A DNA stretch of 13,309 nucleotides from an uncultured Erysipelotrichaceae bacterium (GTDB lineage: Bacteria > Bacillota_I > Bacilli_A > RF39 > UBA660), in NCBI GenBank assembly GCA_902766875.1, contig CACXFI010000116.1, forward strand, positions 1 through 13,309, written 5' to 3'. Position numbers and translations under genes: made by a program. Position 1 is the stretch's first letter. The number at the start of each line of letters is the position of its first letter. Positions 5,542 to 13,309 of the stretch are shown here, piece after piece. The notes under the pieces are model-generated. The model made no database searches, was not told where the DNA came from, and worked only from the letters and a program-made list of their open reading frames with translations.

Positions 5542-6816
5542 AGCTTTTTGTAATTGACTATCATTTTCCTCAGTAGGATTTTTGTAATATTCTTCTTTTT
5601 GCTCTACCTCATCTGTTGGCTCTAATCCTACTTTATTTACCCAATTTCCTTTTGGCGTTAACCATTTTTTAGTTGTGTATTTTACAATGCTTCCATCTTT
5701 CATTGTCATAGTTTCTTGAACTGTTCCTTTACCATAAGTGTTAGTCCCTACTACGTAGCTTCCATATGTTTCTTTTAGAGCACTGGCTAAGATTTCAGAA
5801 GCTGAAGCACTTCCTTTGTTAGTTAGTACTGCTATTTTATAGTCTCTATGTGTTTTAGTTGTATCTTTTATTTTTTCTTTTTTACCATTTGTTTCTAATT
5901 GATAAACAATTTCTCCTTTTTTTAGGAATAAATCTGTTATATCAGTTACGCAATCTAGGTATCCACCACCATTATTTCTTACATCTATAATTAGGCTATC
6001 TATTTTATCTTTTTCTAATTTTTTTAATTTTGTTTCAAATTGTTCTTTTGTTACTGATGAAAAGGTAGATATTTCTATATAACCTATTTTTTTATCGTTT
6101 TTTTCATATGTTTTAGATGATACTGATGGTATTTCAACTTTTTCTCTATTAATAGTTATTTCTTTTTCTTCGTTATCTCTTTTTACTGTTAATACTACTG
6201 TTTTATTCTTATTGGTTTTAATATAATTAGCTAGATCTGAACTATTTTTTCCAGTATAATCTTCTTTATCTACCTTAATTATAATATCTCCTACTTGTAA
6301 ATCTGATTTAGCAGCTGGAGTATTTTCAAAGATACTATATACTTTTATGTTATTGTTTTCATCTGTTGTTACGGAACAACCTATTCCTTCATATTCACCA
6401 GTAATTATTTCTTCAAAGGCTTCTGTTTCTTCTTTATCCATATAAATAGTATAGTCATCACCTACACTATAATACATACCTTTTATAGCAGAATTTATTA
6501 ATTCTTGTTTATCTATTTTACCATAATATTTTTCTGTTAGAGTATTATAGGATTTTACAAAATCTTTTAAATCTATACATAATGTAATTATGTTTTTTCC
6601 ACCAGTTATAAACATAAAGCAAAATAAACATGATACGAAACCAAATACTATAGAAGTAATGGTTATTAATAATATATCTTTATTTGTGTATTTTTCTTCT
6701 TTTGAGAAAAACTTTTTTAATTTATTAGTCTTTGTTTTGCTTTTTGACTTTGAAATATTCTTTTTATTTTTAATATCTTTTTTAGATTTATTTTCTTCTT
6801 TTTCTTTCTTTTTCAT
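5521..6816 (-). CDS. S41 family serine protease, CtpA/CtpB-like, membrane-anchored with PDZ domain
   Basis: 431 residues. Layout: a Lys/Ser-rich cytoplasmic N-terminus (1-47), one membrane helix (about 48-72), a helical segment, a PDZ domain (about 140-215, 'EYEGIGCSVT' and 'PAAKSDLQVGDIIIKV') and the S41 protease domain (about 240-405). The catalytic triad is visible: Ser338 in 'GSASASEI', Lys363 in 'YGKGTVQ' and Gln367. Spacing of 25 and 4 residues equals that of B. subtilis CtpB. CtpB cleaves the sporulation protein SpoIVFA and so triggers pro-sigma-K processing; with sigK 4 kb away that role is attractive, but paralogues with general roles exist and the sequence alone cannot decide. The unusually long basic N-terminus is notable. 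Ribosome site GGTGAT precedes ATG. Single-gene leftward unit, divergent from the ger operon. Confidence 0.9.
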   Translation of the reverse strand: MKKKEKEENKSKKDIKNKKNISKSKSKTKTNKLKKFFSKEEKYTNKDILLITITSIVFGFVSCLFCFMFITGGKNIITLCIDLKDFVKSYNTLTEKYYGKIDKQELINSAIKGMYYSVGDDYTIYMDKEETEAFEEIITGEYEGIGCSVTTDENNNIKVYSIFENTPAAKSDLQVGDIIIKVDKEDYTGKNSSDLANYIKTNKNKTVVLTVKRDNEEKEITINREKVEIPSVSSKTYEKNDKKIGYIEISTFSSVTKEQFETKLKKLEKDKIDSLIIDVRNNGGGYLDCVTDITDLFLKKGEIVYQLETNGKKEKIKDTTKTHRDYKIAVLTNKGSASASEILASALKETYGSYVVGTNTYGKGTVQETMTMKDGSIVKYTTKKWLTPKGNWVNKVGLEPTDEVEQKEEYYKNPTEENDSQLQKAIEILSN

Positions 6817-6948
6817 AATATCACCACACTATTTAAGTCTATCATACTAAAAGACAATAAACAATCTTTTTTTTTATTTATTATATTATATTTTTGTAAA
6901 ATGGTAATTATTTTTTTTAATTTATTCATAATAATTATAGGTGATTTT

Positions 6949-8394
6949 ATGGATGTTAATAAAATTGTTGGAAGAATAAAAAAAGATACTAATAATGTTA
7001 GTGATATTACTTATAGAATTAAATATGTTAATAAAAAGAAATTATATATTATTTATAACGAGGCTTTAACTAGTAGTGATAAGATTAGTGATTTTATTAT
7101 GAGAAGTTTGGATTATATTGATAATAAATATGATAGTAATATAGATTTAATTAATGTTATTCTTAATGAAATTAGTAATTTTAAGATTAAGACTATTAAT
7201 ACTTATCAGGATATTTGTTATTATTTGAATTATGGATTTACTATTATTCTTATAGATGGTTATTCTAAATATTTAGTGTTAGAAACGAAAAGAAATTTGG
7301 CTAGAGGAATTAGTACACCTACTACAGAAAATAGTGTTAGAGGAGCACTAGATTCTTTTGTTGAAGATTATCAAACTAATATTGGACTTATTAGAAGGCG
7401 TATTAAGAGTAATGATTTATGGTTTAATAATATAGAAGTCGGAAGATATACTAAGACTATTGTATCTGTTATATATATTAATGGGATATGTAATAATAAT
7501 TTGGTTAAGAGGGTAAATAATTTAATTAATAGAATCGATATAGATGGAATTATTGATAGTGGGACCATTAAAAATTTAATTCAGAAAGAGAACAAAAGTG
7601 TTTTTCCTACTATTTTATCTACGGAAAGGCCTGATAAGGTATGTCAATATTTACTTGAAGGCAAAGTTATTATAATGGTTGATACTTGCCCTTTTTGTTT
7701 GATATTGCCAGCTGACTTTAATGATTTTTTTGTAAATAGTGAAGATAACTTTGGTAATAGTATTAATATTTCTTTAACGAGAATAGTAAGATATGTAGCT
7801 TTTTTTATATCGATGATTACTCCTTCTATTTATATAGCAGTTACCACTTTTAATTATGAAATGTTACCTACTGACTTACTTGTTAATATAGCTGCTCAAA
7901 GAGATAATGTCCCTTTTTCAGCTTTTTTTGAAGCTCTTATTATGATGGCATCTTTTGAAATACTAAGAGAAAGTGATCTTAGGAAACCTAGTTTTGCTAG
8001 TAGTGCTCTATCGATAGTTGGAGCTTTAATATTAGGAGAAGCTGCTGTTAATGCCGGATTAGTATCTCCTATTATGATTATTGTTATAGCGATTACTTCA
8101 ATTTCAGCTTTAGTTTTTTCTGAGTTAGAAATGATTAATGGGCTTAGGTGGTATCGATTATTATTTATGATAGGAGCTGCCTTTTTAGGTATATTTGGGG
8201 TTGTATTGGTTTTTATCTATTTTATTATAAAATTTTCTAGTCTTCTTTCTTTTGGTATTCCCTACTCTAGTCCTTTTTCTCCTACTGATATAGCTGGTAT
8301 TAAGAATAGTTTTATTAAATTTCCTACTAAGATGTTAGACAAAAGGCGAAAATATTTGACTAATAATAGAGTTAAACTTAGAGATAGTGAATAG
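6949..8394 (+). CDS. gerA: Spore germinant receptor subunit A (GerA/GerAA family)
   Basis: 481 residues. It is the A subunit of an inner-membrane nutrient receptor that starts spore germination. The conserved core is clear: 'TPTTENSVRGALDSFVED', 'NIGLIRRRIKS', 'IDGIIDSGTIKNLIQ', 'TERPDKVCQYLLEGKV', then a membrane half from about residue 250 to 430 with 'VPFSAFFEALIMMASFEILR' and 'SIVGALILGEAAVNAGLVSP'. I start at ATG 6949 because AGGTGA (6939-6944) precedes it at the same spacing as in the next gene; an upstream ATG at 6901 would add a hydrophobic 16-residue leader and lacks a ribosome site. First gene of an A-C-B operon, diverging from the S41 protease. No convincing sigma-G promoter was found. 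Confidence 0.93.
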   Translation: MDVNKIVGRIKKDTNNVSDITYRIKYVNKKKLYIIYNEALTSSDKISDFIMRSLDYIDNKYDSNIDLINVILNEISNFKIKTINTYQDICYYLNYGFTIILIDGYSKYLVLETKRNLARGISTPTTENSVRGALDSFVEDYQTNIGLIRRRIKSNDLWFNNIEVGRYTKTIVSVIYINGICNNNLVKRVNNLINRIDIDGIIDSGTIKNLIQKENKSVFPTILSTERPDKVCQYLLEGKVIIMVDTCPFCLILPADFNDFFVNSEDNFGNSINISLTRIVRYVAFFISMITPSIYIAVTTFNYEMLPTDLLVNIAAQRDNVPFSAFFEALIMMASFEILRESDLRKPSFASSALSIVGALILGEAAVNAGLVSPIMIIVIAITSISALVFSELEMINGLRWYRLLFMIGAAFLGIFGVVLVFIYFIIKFSSLLSFGIPYSSPFSPTDIAGIKNSFIKFPTKMLDKRRKYLTNNRVKLRDSE

Positions 8395-8436
8395 ATATAA
8401 TTATTTAATTCATAATATTTATAGATAGGTGATTAT

Positions 8437-9600
8437 ATGAAGAAAATATTATTAGTTATTATTATTTTATTTATTACAGGTTGTAATTATAGAGAACTTA
8501 ATGATATAGCTGTTGTTACTGCTATTAGTGTAGATAGGGATAAAGATGGTTATAAAACTATAGTTCAGGTTATTAATCCTACTAAAGAACAAGATTCTAC
8601 TTCTTCTGGTGAGCCTGATTTTATTACTTATACTAGTACTGGTAAGACTTTACAAGAATCATTTAGGAAAGTTATGTTAGAGTCTCCTAGGAAAATATAC
8701 GGCTCTCAAATGCAACTTTTAATTATTGGGGAAGAGTTGGCTAGAGATGGAATTGGTGATATTTTGGATTTTTTCTTTAGAGATCCAGAGATAAGATTTA
8801 ATTTTAATGTGGTTGTTGAAAAGAAAAATAGTGATAATAAGGCTATTAAGACACTTACAGTATTAGATAATTTATCTTCTAGTAATATTATGGATAGTAT
8901 TAAGAATGCTTCTAATTATATTGGTAATAGTATTGATGTTACATTTGAAGATTTAATGAATATGTATTTATATGATAATTTAGAAATAGTTCTTCCTAGT
9001 ATATATGCTACTGGTAATGATAATTATAATAATGATAGTAATTTATCTAGTACAAGTAATTATTCTAAGGTTATAGTTAGTAATTTAAGTATTTTTAAGG
9101 ATGATAAATTACAAGGATATTTAACTTTTAATGAGAGTATTGGATATAATTTTATTACTGATAATATAAAAGATACATTAGTTAGTTTTGAATGTGATAA
9201 TGGAAGATATTTAGTTAGTGAAATTATTAATAATAATAGTGATATTGAGACTGATGTTATAGGTAGAAAGATAATAGTTACTATTCATGGTAATGCATCT
9301 ATTAATGAGAATAATTGTGATTATAATTTAAAAGAGTCTAGTGAGATAGAAACTATTAACAAGATGGTTAATAATAAAATAGAAGAGTTAGTTTCTAACT
9401 CTGCTAATAGCATAAGAAATAAATATAATAGTGATATATTTGGGTTTAGAGATTTATTTTATAAAAAAGATTATAAGGAATATAATAATATTAAGAGTGT
9501 TTGGTATGAAGATGTATTTAATGATATTGAAGTAGAAGTTAAATCTGATATTAAACTTGTGGAAAAAGGTAATATTGTAGGTGGAATTCATGACCAATAA
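8437..9600 (+). CDS. gerC: Spore germinant receptor subunit C (Ger(x)C family lipoprotein)
   Basis: 387 residues. The N-terminus is a lipoprotein signal (MKKILLVIIILFITGC) with lipidated Cys16, followed by the family's 'NYRELNDIAVVTAISVD' (WRELND-type) opening. Next comes 'GSQMQLLIIGEELARDGIGD' and 'FFRDPEIRFNFNVVV', both typical of GerAC proteins. The C-terminal domain (about 215-385) fits the folded third domain, with a final short helix region. The lipoprotein sits on the outer face of the spore inner membrane beside subunits A and B. A ribosome site AGGTGA precedes ATG. It lies second in the operon, before subunit B, and overlaps it by 11 bases. It is rich in Asn, as are its neighbours. 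Confidence 0.92.
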   Translation: MKKILLVIIILFITGCNYRELNDIAVVTAISVDRDKDGYKTIVQVINPTKEQDSTSSGEPDFITYTSTGKTLQESFRKVMLESPRKIYGSQMQLLIIGEELARDGIGDILDFFFRDPEIRFNFNVVVEKKNSDNKAIKTLTVLDNLSSSNIMDSIKNASNYIGNSIDVTFEDLMNMYLYDNLEIVLPSIYATGNDNYNNDSNLSSTSNYSKVIVSNLSIFKDDKLQGYLTFNESIGYNFITDNIKDTLVSFECDNGRYLVSEIINNNSDIETDVIGRKIIVTIHGNASINENNCDYNLKESSEIETINKMVNNKIEELVSNSANSIRNKYNSDIFGFRDLFYKKDYKEYNNIKSVWYEDVFNDIEVEVKSDIKLVEKGNIVGGIHDQ

Positions 9601-10663
9601 TAAGATTAGTTCTTTGCAAGTGGGAGTTATTCTTAGTTTTATTATATTATCTACTACTTCTTGGATTGGTCTTACTGATATTATAGAAATAGCTGGAAGA
9701 GATGCTTATATTAGTGTTATAGTAGCTTTTATTTTAGGAATTATTTCTTTAATTATGATATTACTTATTAATGATAAGGATAATAAGTTTAATATAAAGA
9801 AACTTATTTTAAAGATATTTGGTAAATATATAGGTACTTTTATTAATATGGTTATAGATATAATTATGATAATTATTGGGATAGTTACATTATATGGGTT
9901 AAGTAATTTTATTATTTCTCAATTTTTATCAGATACTAATATTATTTATATTTATATATCTATTAGTATATTAGTTATATATTGTGTATCTAAGGGTATA
10001 GATGTAATAGCTAGAAGTAGTGTTATCTTATTATTTTTTAGTATTATTTTATTTTTAATTGGAAATATATCTTTAATAGAAGAAATAAATTTAGATTATT
10101 TAAAACCAGTATTAGAATATGGTATTAAGTATCCTGTATTGGGAGGTATTATATTATTTTTAACTAATATAGTACCTATATATATAATTTTAATTATACC
10201 TAGAAATATGATTAGTGATAAAGAAAGTTATAGTAAATATATAATATTTTTTTATATATTTAGTATGGTTAGTATATTTATAACTACTTTTATTACTATA
10301 TCTTCTATGGGTATTAATTTAGCTAGGATGTATGAATACCCTGAATATATTATATTAAAGAGAATTAGTTTATTTGGTTTTTTAGATAGAATTGAAAACA
10401 TTATATGTATTCAATGGATATTTAGAGGTTTTATTATGTTATGTATGATTATTTATTATGTATCTAATAATGTTAAAAAGAATAGTTCTATGATATTTAG
10501 AATTATTGTTATGGGTATTATTATATTTATTAATTTAATATATTTTAAAAATAATACTATGTATGGTGAATTTATATTAAATATATATCCATTTATTAAT
10601 CTTAGTTTATTTATGATATTTATAATTATTGGAATAAGAAAAAGAATAGTTTATAATGAATAA
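9590..10663 (+). CDS. gerB: Spore germinant receptor subunit B (GerB family membrane permease-like)
   Basis: 357 residues, nearly all hydrophobic, with about ten membrane helices, as expected for the amino-acid-permease-like B subunit that binds the germinant. The opening 'ISSLQVGVILSFIILSTTSW' and 'IIEIAGRDAYISVIVAF' is the family hallmark (typically GxxQ...AG.DAW). I chose ATG 9590, with AGGTGG (9579-9584) five bases ahead, rather than GTG 9581, which lies inside that ribosome site. It overlaps the end of the C-subunit gene, so translation is coupled. The stop lies in the loop of a bidirectional terminator. Substrate cannot be predicted. Confidence 0.92.
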   Translation: MTNNKISSLQVGVILSFIILSTTSWIGLTDIIEIAGRDAYISVIVAFILGIISLIMILLINDKDNKFNIKKLILKIFGKYIGTFINMVIDIIMIIIGIVTLYGLSNFIISQFLSDTNIIYIYISISILVIYCVSKGIDVIARSSVILLFFSIILFLIGNISLIEEINLDYLKPVLEYGIKYPVLGGIILFLTNIVPIYIILIIPRNMISDKESYSKYIIFFYIFSMVSIFITTFITISSMGINLARMYEYPEYIILKRISLFGFLDRIENIICIQWIFRGFIMLCMIIYYVSNNVKKNSSMIFRIIVMGIIIFINLIYFKNNTMYGEFILNIYPFINLSLFMIFIIIGIRKRIVYNE

Positions 10664-10674
10664 CTATTCTTTTT
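10639..10674. terminator. Bidirectional terminator between gerB and the dehydrogenase gene
   Basis: AAAAAGAATAGTT (10639-10651) pairs perfectly over 13 bases with AACTATTCTTTTT (10662-10674), loop of ten bases. Terminal A and T tracts make it usable from both sides. The left arm is the last coding part of gerB and the gerB stop begins in the loop. Confidence 0.88.
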
Positions 10675-10679
10675 ATAAT

Positions 10680-11471
10680 CTATTTATTTATATTCATTTT
10701 TTTGTTTATAAAGCTTATTGCTGATTTAGAGTTTATTTTATATAAGAATCTTAAGAATTTAGCATCACTTCCTAAAAATAATTTAAACTTATTTTTTTCT
10801 ATTCCATCTATTATTTGATATGCTGCTACATCTGGTTCTAACATTTTAAAGTTACTTTCTTCTTTGGTAGTATTTATTTCTACATTAGAATTAGTTGTTA
10901 TATTTGTATTCATAGCACCTGGTAATACTATCATGACTCTAACATTAGTTTTTTCTAATTCAGCATATAATCCTTCTGTAAATATTTTTAAAGCAGCTTT
11001 AGAGGCTCCATAGATAGTTTGTCCTGGGAAAGGGAAAAATCCTCCCATACTAGATACATTAACTATATATTGTTCACTTCTATCTTTAGTTAAATCTTCC
11101 ATAAAATATCTAATTAAATTAACTGGTCCAAAGAAGTTTACATTCATTACTTTATTGATAGTAGCATCATCTAATTTTTCTACTTTAACAAATGGTTGAA
11201 TAATACCAGCATTATTAATTATTATATCTACATCACTATAATCTTTTTTATACTCTTCTCTAAATTTTTTTATAGAATCATTACTACCCATATCAACAAC
11301 ATATGTTTTTAATTTAGTTGAATTTATTTCTTCTTCTAATTTTTTTAGATTATCTTTATTGATATCTATAGCTGCTACATTACATCCTTTTTGTAATAAT
11401 TGTTTGGTTAATTCTTTTCCTACTCCACTAGCTGCTCCTGTTACTATAGCATTTTTTCTTTTTATATTCAT
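10680..11471 (-). CDS. Short-chain dehydrogenase/reductase (SDR family)
   Basis: 263 residues, a classical SDR. Residue numbers are from ATG 11471. The nucleotide-binding motif 'TGAASGVG' is at 11-18, Asp36 at the end of the second strand favours NAD(H) over NADP(H), 'NNAG' is at 86-89, and the catalytic Ser141, Tyr154 and Lys158 are in 'NVSSMGG' and 'YGASK'. The C-terminal part (about 215-263) is a Lys/Asn-rich extension. Substrate is not predictable; similar proteins act on lipids or small alcohols. Start ATG 11471 follows GGAGG (11480-11484) by 8 bases; the in-frame ATG at 11486 overlaps that site and is unlikely. It has its own promoter and lies downstream of the hydrolase gene on the same strand. 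Confidence 0.93.
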   Translation of the reverse strand: MNIKRKNAIVTGAASGVGKELTKQLLQKGCNVAAIDINKDNLKKLEEEINSTKLKTYVVDMGSNDSIKKFREEYKKDYSDVDIIINNAGIIQPFVKVEKLDDATINKVMNVNFFGPVNLIRYFMEDLTKDRSEQYIVNVSSMGGFFPFPGQTIYGASKAALKIFTEGLYAELEKTNVRVMIVLPGAMNTNITTNSNVEINTTKEESNFKMLEPDVAAYQIIDGIEKNKFKLFLGSDAKFLRFLYKINSKSAISFINKKMNINK

Positions 11472-11497
11472 TAAACATTCCTCCATATTCTATATAA

Positions 11498-11526
11498 ATT
11501 ATAGATTATTTAAGATTAACATTCAA
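11498..11526 (-). promoter_or_regulatory. Vegetative (sigma-A) promoter of the dehydrogenase gene
   Basis: Read leftward: TTGAAT (11521-11526), a 17-base spacer, then a consensus TATAAT (11498-11503). A transcription start near 11490 leaves only a short leader before the GGAGG site. This is the best-formed vegetative promoter in the window. Confidence 0.65.
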
Positions 11527-11539
11527 CAAATATGTTGTA
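11522..11539. promoter_or_regulatory. Small palindrome over the -35 box of the dehydrogenase promoter
   Basis: CAACA (11524-11528) and TGTTG (11533-11537) flank AATA, with further partial symmetry (TT at the left, AA at the right). It covers the -35 box, where a TetR- or MarR-type repressor would bind. Short arms make this tentative, and no regulator gene is adjacent. Confidence 0.3.
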
Positions 11540-11568
11540 ACTTTACACTGTTATAGACATAAATATTA

Positions 11569-12273
11569 TTATTTTATAAAATTAATAATGGCATCTATTG
11601 TTTTTTGTTGTTGTTCTTCTCTTGTAATTGTTGCTTTATTATCTTTTTTTTGATTTCCATAATTCCCAAATTGAGCATGATTAGCTCCTTCTATAATTAT
11701 TTCTTGTGTTAAATCATTCCAATATTTTTTGTTTTCATTATATTTTTCTAAATCGAGTACTCCATCATTTGTTCCATAGATTGATAATACTTTGATATTA
11801 TTATTTATTTTTTTATTTGGATAAGCCGCTAAAAGAATTAATCCTGATAATTTATCATTTTTGCTTAAATACATACTAGCAGTAGCTCCTCCTAGAGAAT
11901 GACCTCCTATATACCAATTTTGATATTGGTAATTATTTATAACTCTATTAGCAGCATTTATATTTATAATAGCTAGATTAAAAGGCATATCTATTAGAAG
12001 GCAATCTATTCCATTTTCTGATAATTTATTTAATAAGGGAGCATATGATTCTTTTTTTACTTTTCCTCCAGGATAAAAGATAAAAATATCATTAGTACCT
12101 GGTCCATCAAAATAATAGTCTTTATCTATCTTTTCTACTTTTACAAGATTATTACTTTTTAAATATATATTTACATCACTTGTGGGTTTATAATAATCGT
12201 TTAGATATAAATAGATTGGTAAAATAATTATTAATATTGTTATGGGCATTATTATTTTTTTCTTAGATTTCAT
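11569..12273 (-). CDS. Alpha/beta hydrolase with N-terminal membrane anchor
   Basis: 234 residues. A basic start and one hydrophobic helix (about 7-24) suggest membrane anchoring with the enzyme outside the cell. The catalytic triad of the fold is visible: nucleophile Ser126 in 'GGHSLGG', Asp170 in 'YGTNDGVLD' and His199 in 'EGANHAQFG'. The oxyanion strand 'IFIFYPGGKV' is at 63-72. This pattern fits a small esterase or lysophospholipase-like group; substrate unknown. A weak AGGTAG ribosome site precedes ATG. It follows the MmcQ/YjbR gene after 35 bases on the same strand, and no terminator is visible before the dehydrogenase promoter, so the two downstream genes may be partly co-transcribed. 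Confidence 0.88.
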   Translation of the reverse strand: MKSKKKIIMPITILIIILPIYLYLNDYYKPTSDVNIYLKSNNLVKVEKIDKDYYFDGPGTNDIFIFYPGGKVKKESYAPLLNKLSENGIDCLLIDMPFNLAIININAANRVINNYQYQNWYIGGHSLGGATASMYLSKNDKLSGLILLAAYPNKKINNNIKVLSIYGTNDGVLDLEKYNENKKYWNDLTQEIIIEGANHAQFGNYGNQKKDNKATITREEQQQKTIDAIINFIK

Positions 12274-12308
12274 CTTTTCACTACCTTTTTTTATTAAATC
12301 ATTGCATT

Positions 12309-12980
12309 CTATTTATTATCAATTATATTGTATGATTCATCTATTAGTTTTGTTATTTCTTTATCAGTTAGAGTATCATCTAAAATAATAGTAATCCAAC
12401 TTTTTTTATTCATATGATAAGCTTTATAATATCCTTTTTTATTTATTAAATTAGATATAGTTTCTTCTTCTAATTTGACATTAATTATTTCTATTTCTCC
12501 AGTTTTATTGTCTATTTTAGATTTATCTATATTCATAACAATAGCATACCATTTATTATTATTTTTATTTCTAAATATTCCACAGCCTGGGTATTTATCC
12601 CATAAGAATTCTGGGTTATCTTTATATTTATTTATAATGTATTTAGTAATTCTATTTGTTTGTTTAAAAATAAATTCTTCTGTATTAAAGCACTTATTCT
12701 TAATATCTATTAATATATCTTTATATGAATTTCTTACTTTATTAACAAACGACCCATCTTGAGATTTTATTCTAATATTTAAATATTCTTCATTTAGTGA
12801 TAAATCTATTACTTTACCTTTTACTTTTCCTTCTTTATCAATATTAATTATGGCTTTAAATTCATTATTTAGAAATTCTTTTTCGTAGGTATAATTATCT
12901 TTTGTTTCTATAAAACCATATTCTTTAACTTTTTTAAAATTAACATTAGATTTTTTAAAAATTTCTTCTTCTAAGTTCAT
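12309..12980 (-). CDS. MmcQ/YjbR-like protein
   Basis: 223 residues. The C-terminal half (about 105-222) matches the MmcQ/YjbR family, a small double-wing fold: 'PGCGIFRNKNNNKWYAIVMN' (about 130-149), 'IINVKLEEETISNLIN', 'YKAYHMNKKSWITIILD' and a final 'LIDESYNII'. The N-terminal half (1-100) carries the strand-rich 'YTYEKEFLNNEFKAIINID' segment seen in longer members. Some family members have been called DNA-binding from structure, but biochemical function is not established. An AGGAAA ribosome site lies before ATG. It follows the partial membrane-protein gene after 14 bases, so they are probably one operon. Confidence 0.85.
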   Translation of the reverse strand: MNLEEEIFKKSNVNFKKVKEYGFIETKDNYTYEKEFLNNEFKAIINIDKEGKVKGKVIDLSLNEEYLNIRIKSQDGSFVNKVRNSYKDILIDIKNKCFNTEEFIFKQTNRITKYIINKYKDNPEFLWDKYPGCGIFRNKNNNKWYAIVMNIDKSKIDNKTGEIEIINVKLEEETISNLINKKGYYKAYHMNKKSWITIILDDTLTDKEITKLIDESYNIIDNK

Positions 12981-12994
12981 ATTATTTCCTATAA

Positions 12995-13309
12995 TTAATG
13001 TTTATGATTATGAGGTTCAGTATGACCTGATAATCCATATTTATGTGAAATTGGATCTTCAAAGATAAAGTTTTTTAATGGTTGATAAGTTAAAAACGTG
13101 TAAGAAGCTAGTTCTAATACTAATAGAATAGTACTTAAATATGTATAAATAAATGGTAATGGGTTTGAATTTATAAAATAATAGAATACTAATTGAGATG
13201 TTATAACTGTTGTATAAAAGCATATAACATCTATCCATAGAATTGATTTTTTTGTAAAATATGTATAGATATAAAATAATGTTGGTATTAATAGAATTAT
13301 GGTTAAAAA
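12995..13309 (-). CDS. Small multi-pass membrane protein, 3' part only
   Basis: The last 104 residues of a leftward gene whose start lies beyond the right edge of the window. Three to four hydrophobic segments are visible (about 1-17, 24-47 and 52-73), followed by 'TYQPLKNFIFEDPISHKYGL' and a His-rich tail 'GHTEPHNHKH'. The 'P..N..F.DP....YG' signature reminds me of the DUF6512 family of small membrane proteins, but I hold that loosely. The terminal histidines could bind metal. It is 14 bases upstream of the MmcQ/YjbR gene and probably the first or an early gene of that operon. Confidence 0.7.
   Translation of the reverse strand, partial: FLTIILLIPTLFYIYTYFTKKSILWIDVICFYTTVITSQLVFYYFINSNPLPFIYTYLSTILLVLELASYTFLTYQPLKNFIFEDPISHKYGLSGHTEPHNHKH

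Noticed and set aside
6843..6933. Sigma-G promoter for the ger operon
   Set aside because: CATACTA (6843) and CATAATA (6927) resemble the -10 box, but neither has a -35 box at the right distance, and the second would place the start inside the ribosome site.
1..13309. CRISPR arrays, tRNA, rRNA, insertion sequences
   Set aside because: No regularly spaced repeats, no tRNA-like cloverleaf or GC-rich RNA island, and no transposase were seen on either strand.

Overview
This is an extremely A+T-rich window from an endospore-forming Firmicute. Evidence for spore formation is direct: an intact pro-sigma-K gene, spore-coat genes (a CotJA/CotJB-like protein and the CotJC manganese-catalase-like protein) and a complete GerA-type germinant-receptor operon. 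Strong AGGAGG-type ribosome sites, an Agr peptide-signalling system and extreme AT bias fit an uncultured-type low-GC Bacilli/Clostridia lineage. I cannot name the species. The standard bacterial code fits all genes; TGA is used as a stop only once (sigK).

Layout. (1) 1-551: a short ORF6N-domain gene on the minus strand, possibly 3'-truncated, with a small palindrome beyond its stop. (2) 665-2475: sigK, then a cotJA/JB-like gene and cotJC, which share one base (TAATG), then a terminator. A 21-bp palindrome carrying a sigma-E-like -10 box lies between sigK and cotJ. (3) 2476-5493: a complete agr quorum-sensing system in an unusual layout. agrB and a 40-codon agrD (3245-3367) run rightward and converge on a leftward agrA-agrC pair; a shared bidirectional terminator holds the end of agrC. 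A long AT inverted repeat precedes agrB, and a perfect palindrome sits at the agrA promoter. (4) 5512-6816: an S41 (CtpB-like) membrane-anchored protease, leftward. (5) 6949-10674: the germinant-receptor operon in the order A-C-B, rightward, closed by a terminator that begins inside the last gene. (6) 10680-13309: a leftward block of a short-chain dehydrogenase, a membrane-anchored alpha/beta hydrolase, a MmcQ/YjbR-like protein and the 3' part of a small multi-pass membrane protein.

Working together. In Bacillus, CtpB cleaves SpoIVFA to release processing of pro-sigma-K, and sigma-E/sigma-K drive coat genes. Here sigK, coat, a CtpB-like protease and the germination receptor all lie within 10 kb, with a peptide quorum-sensing system in the middle. 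The simplest reading is a late-sporulation/germination locus with an Agr circuit inserted or retained between its halves. A functional link between Agr and sporulation is an inference from position only.
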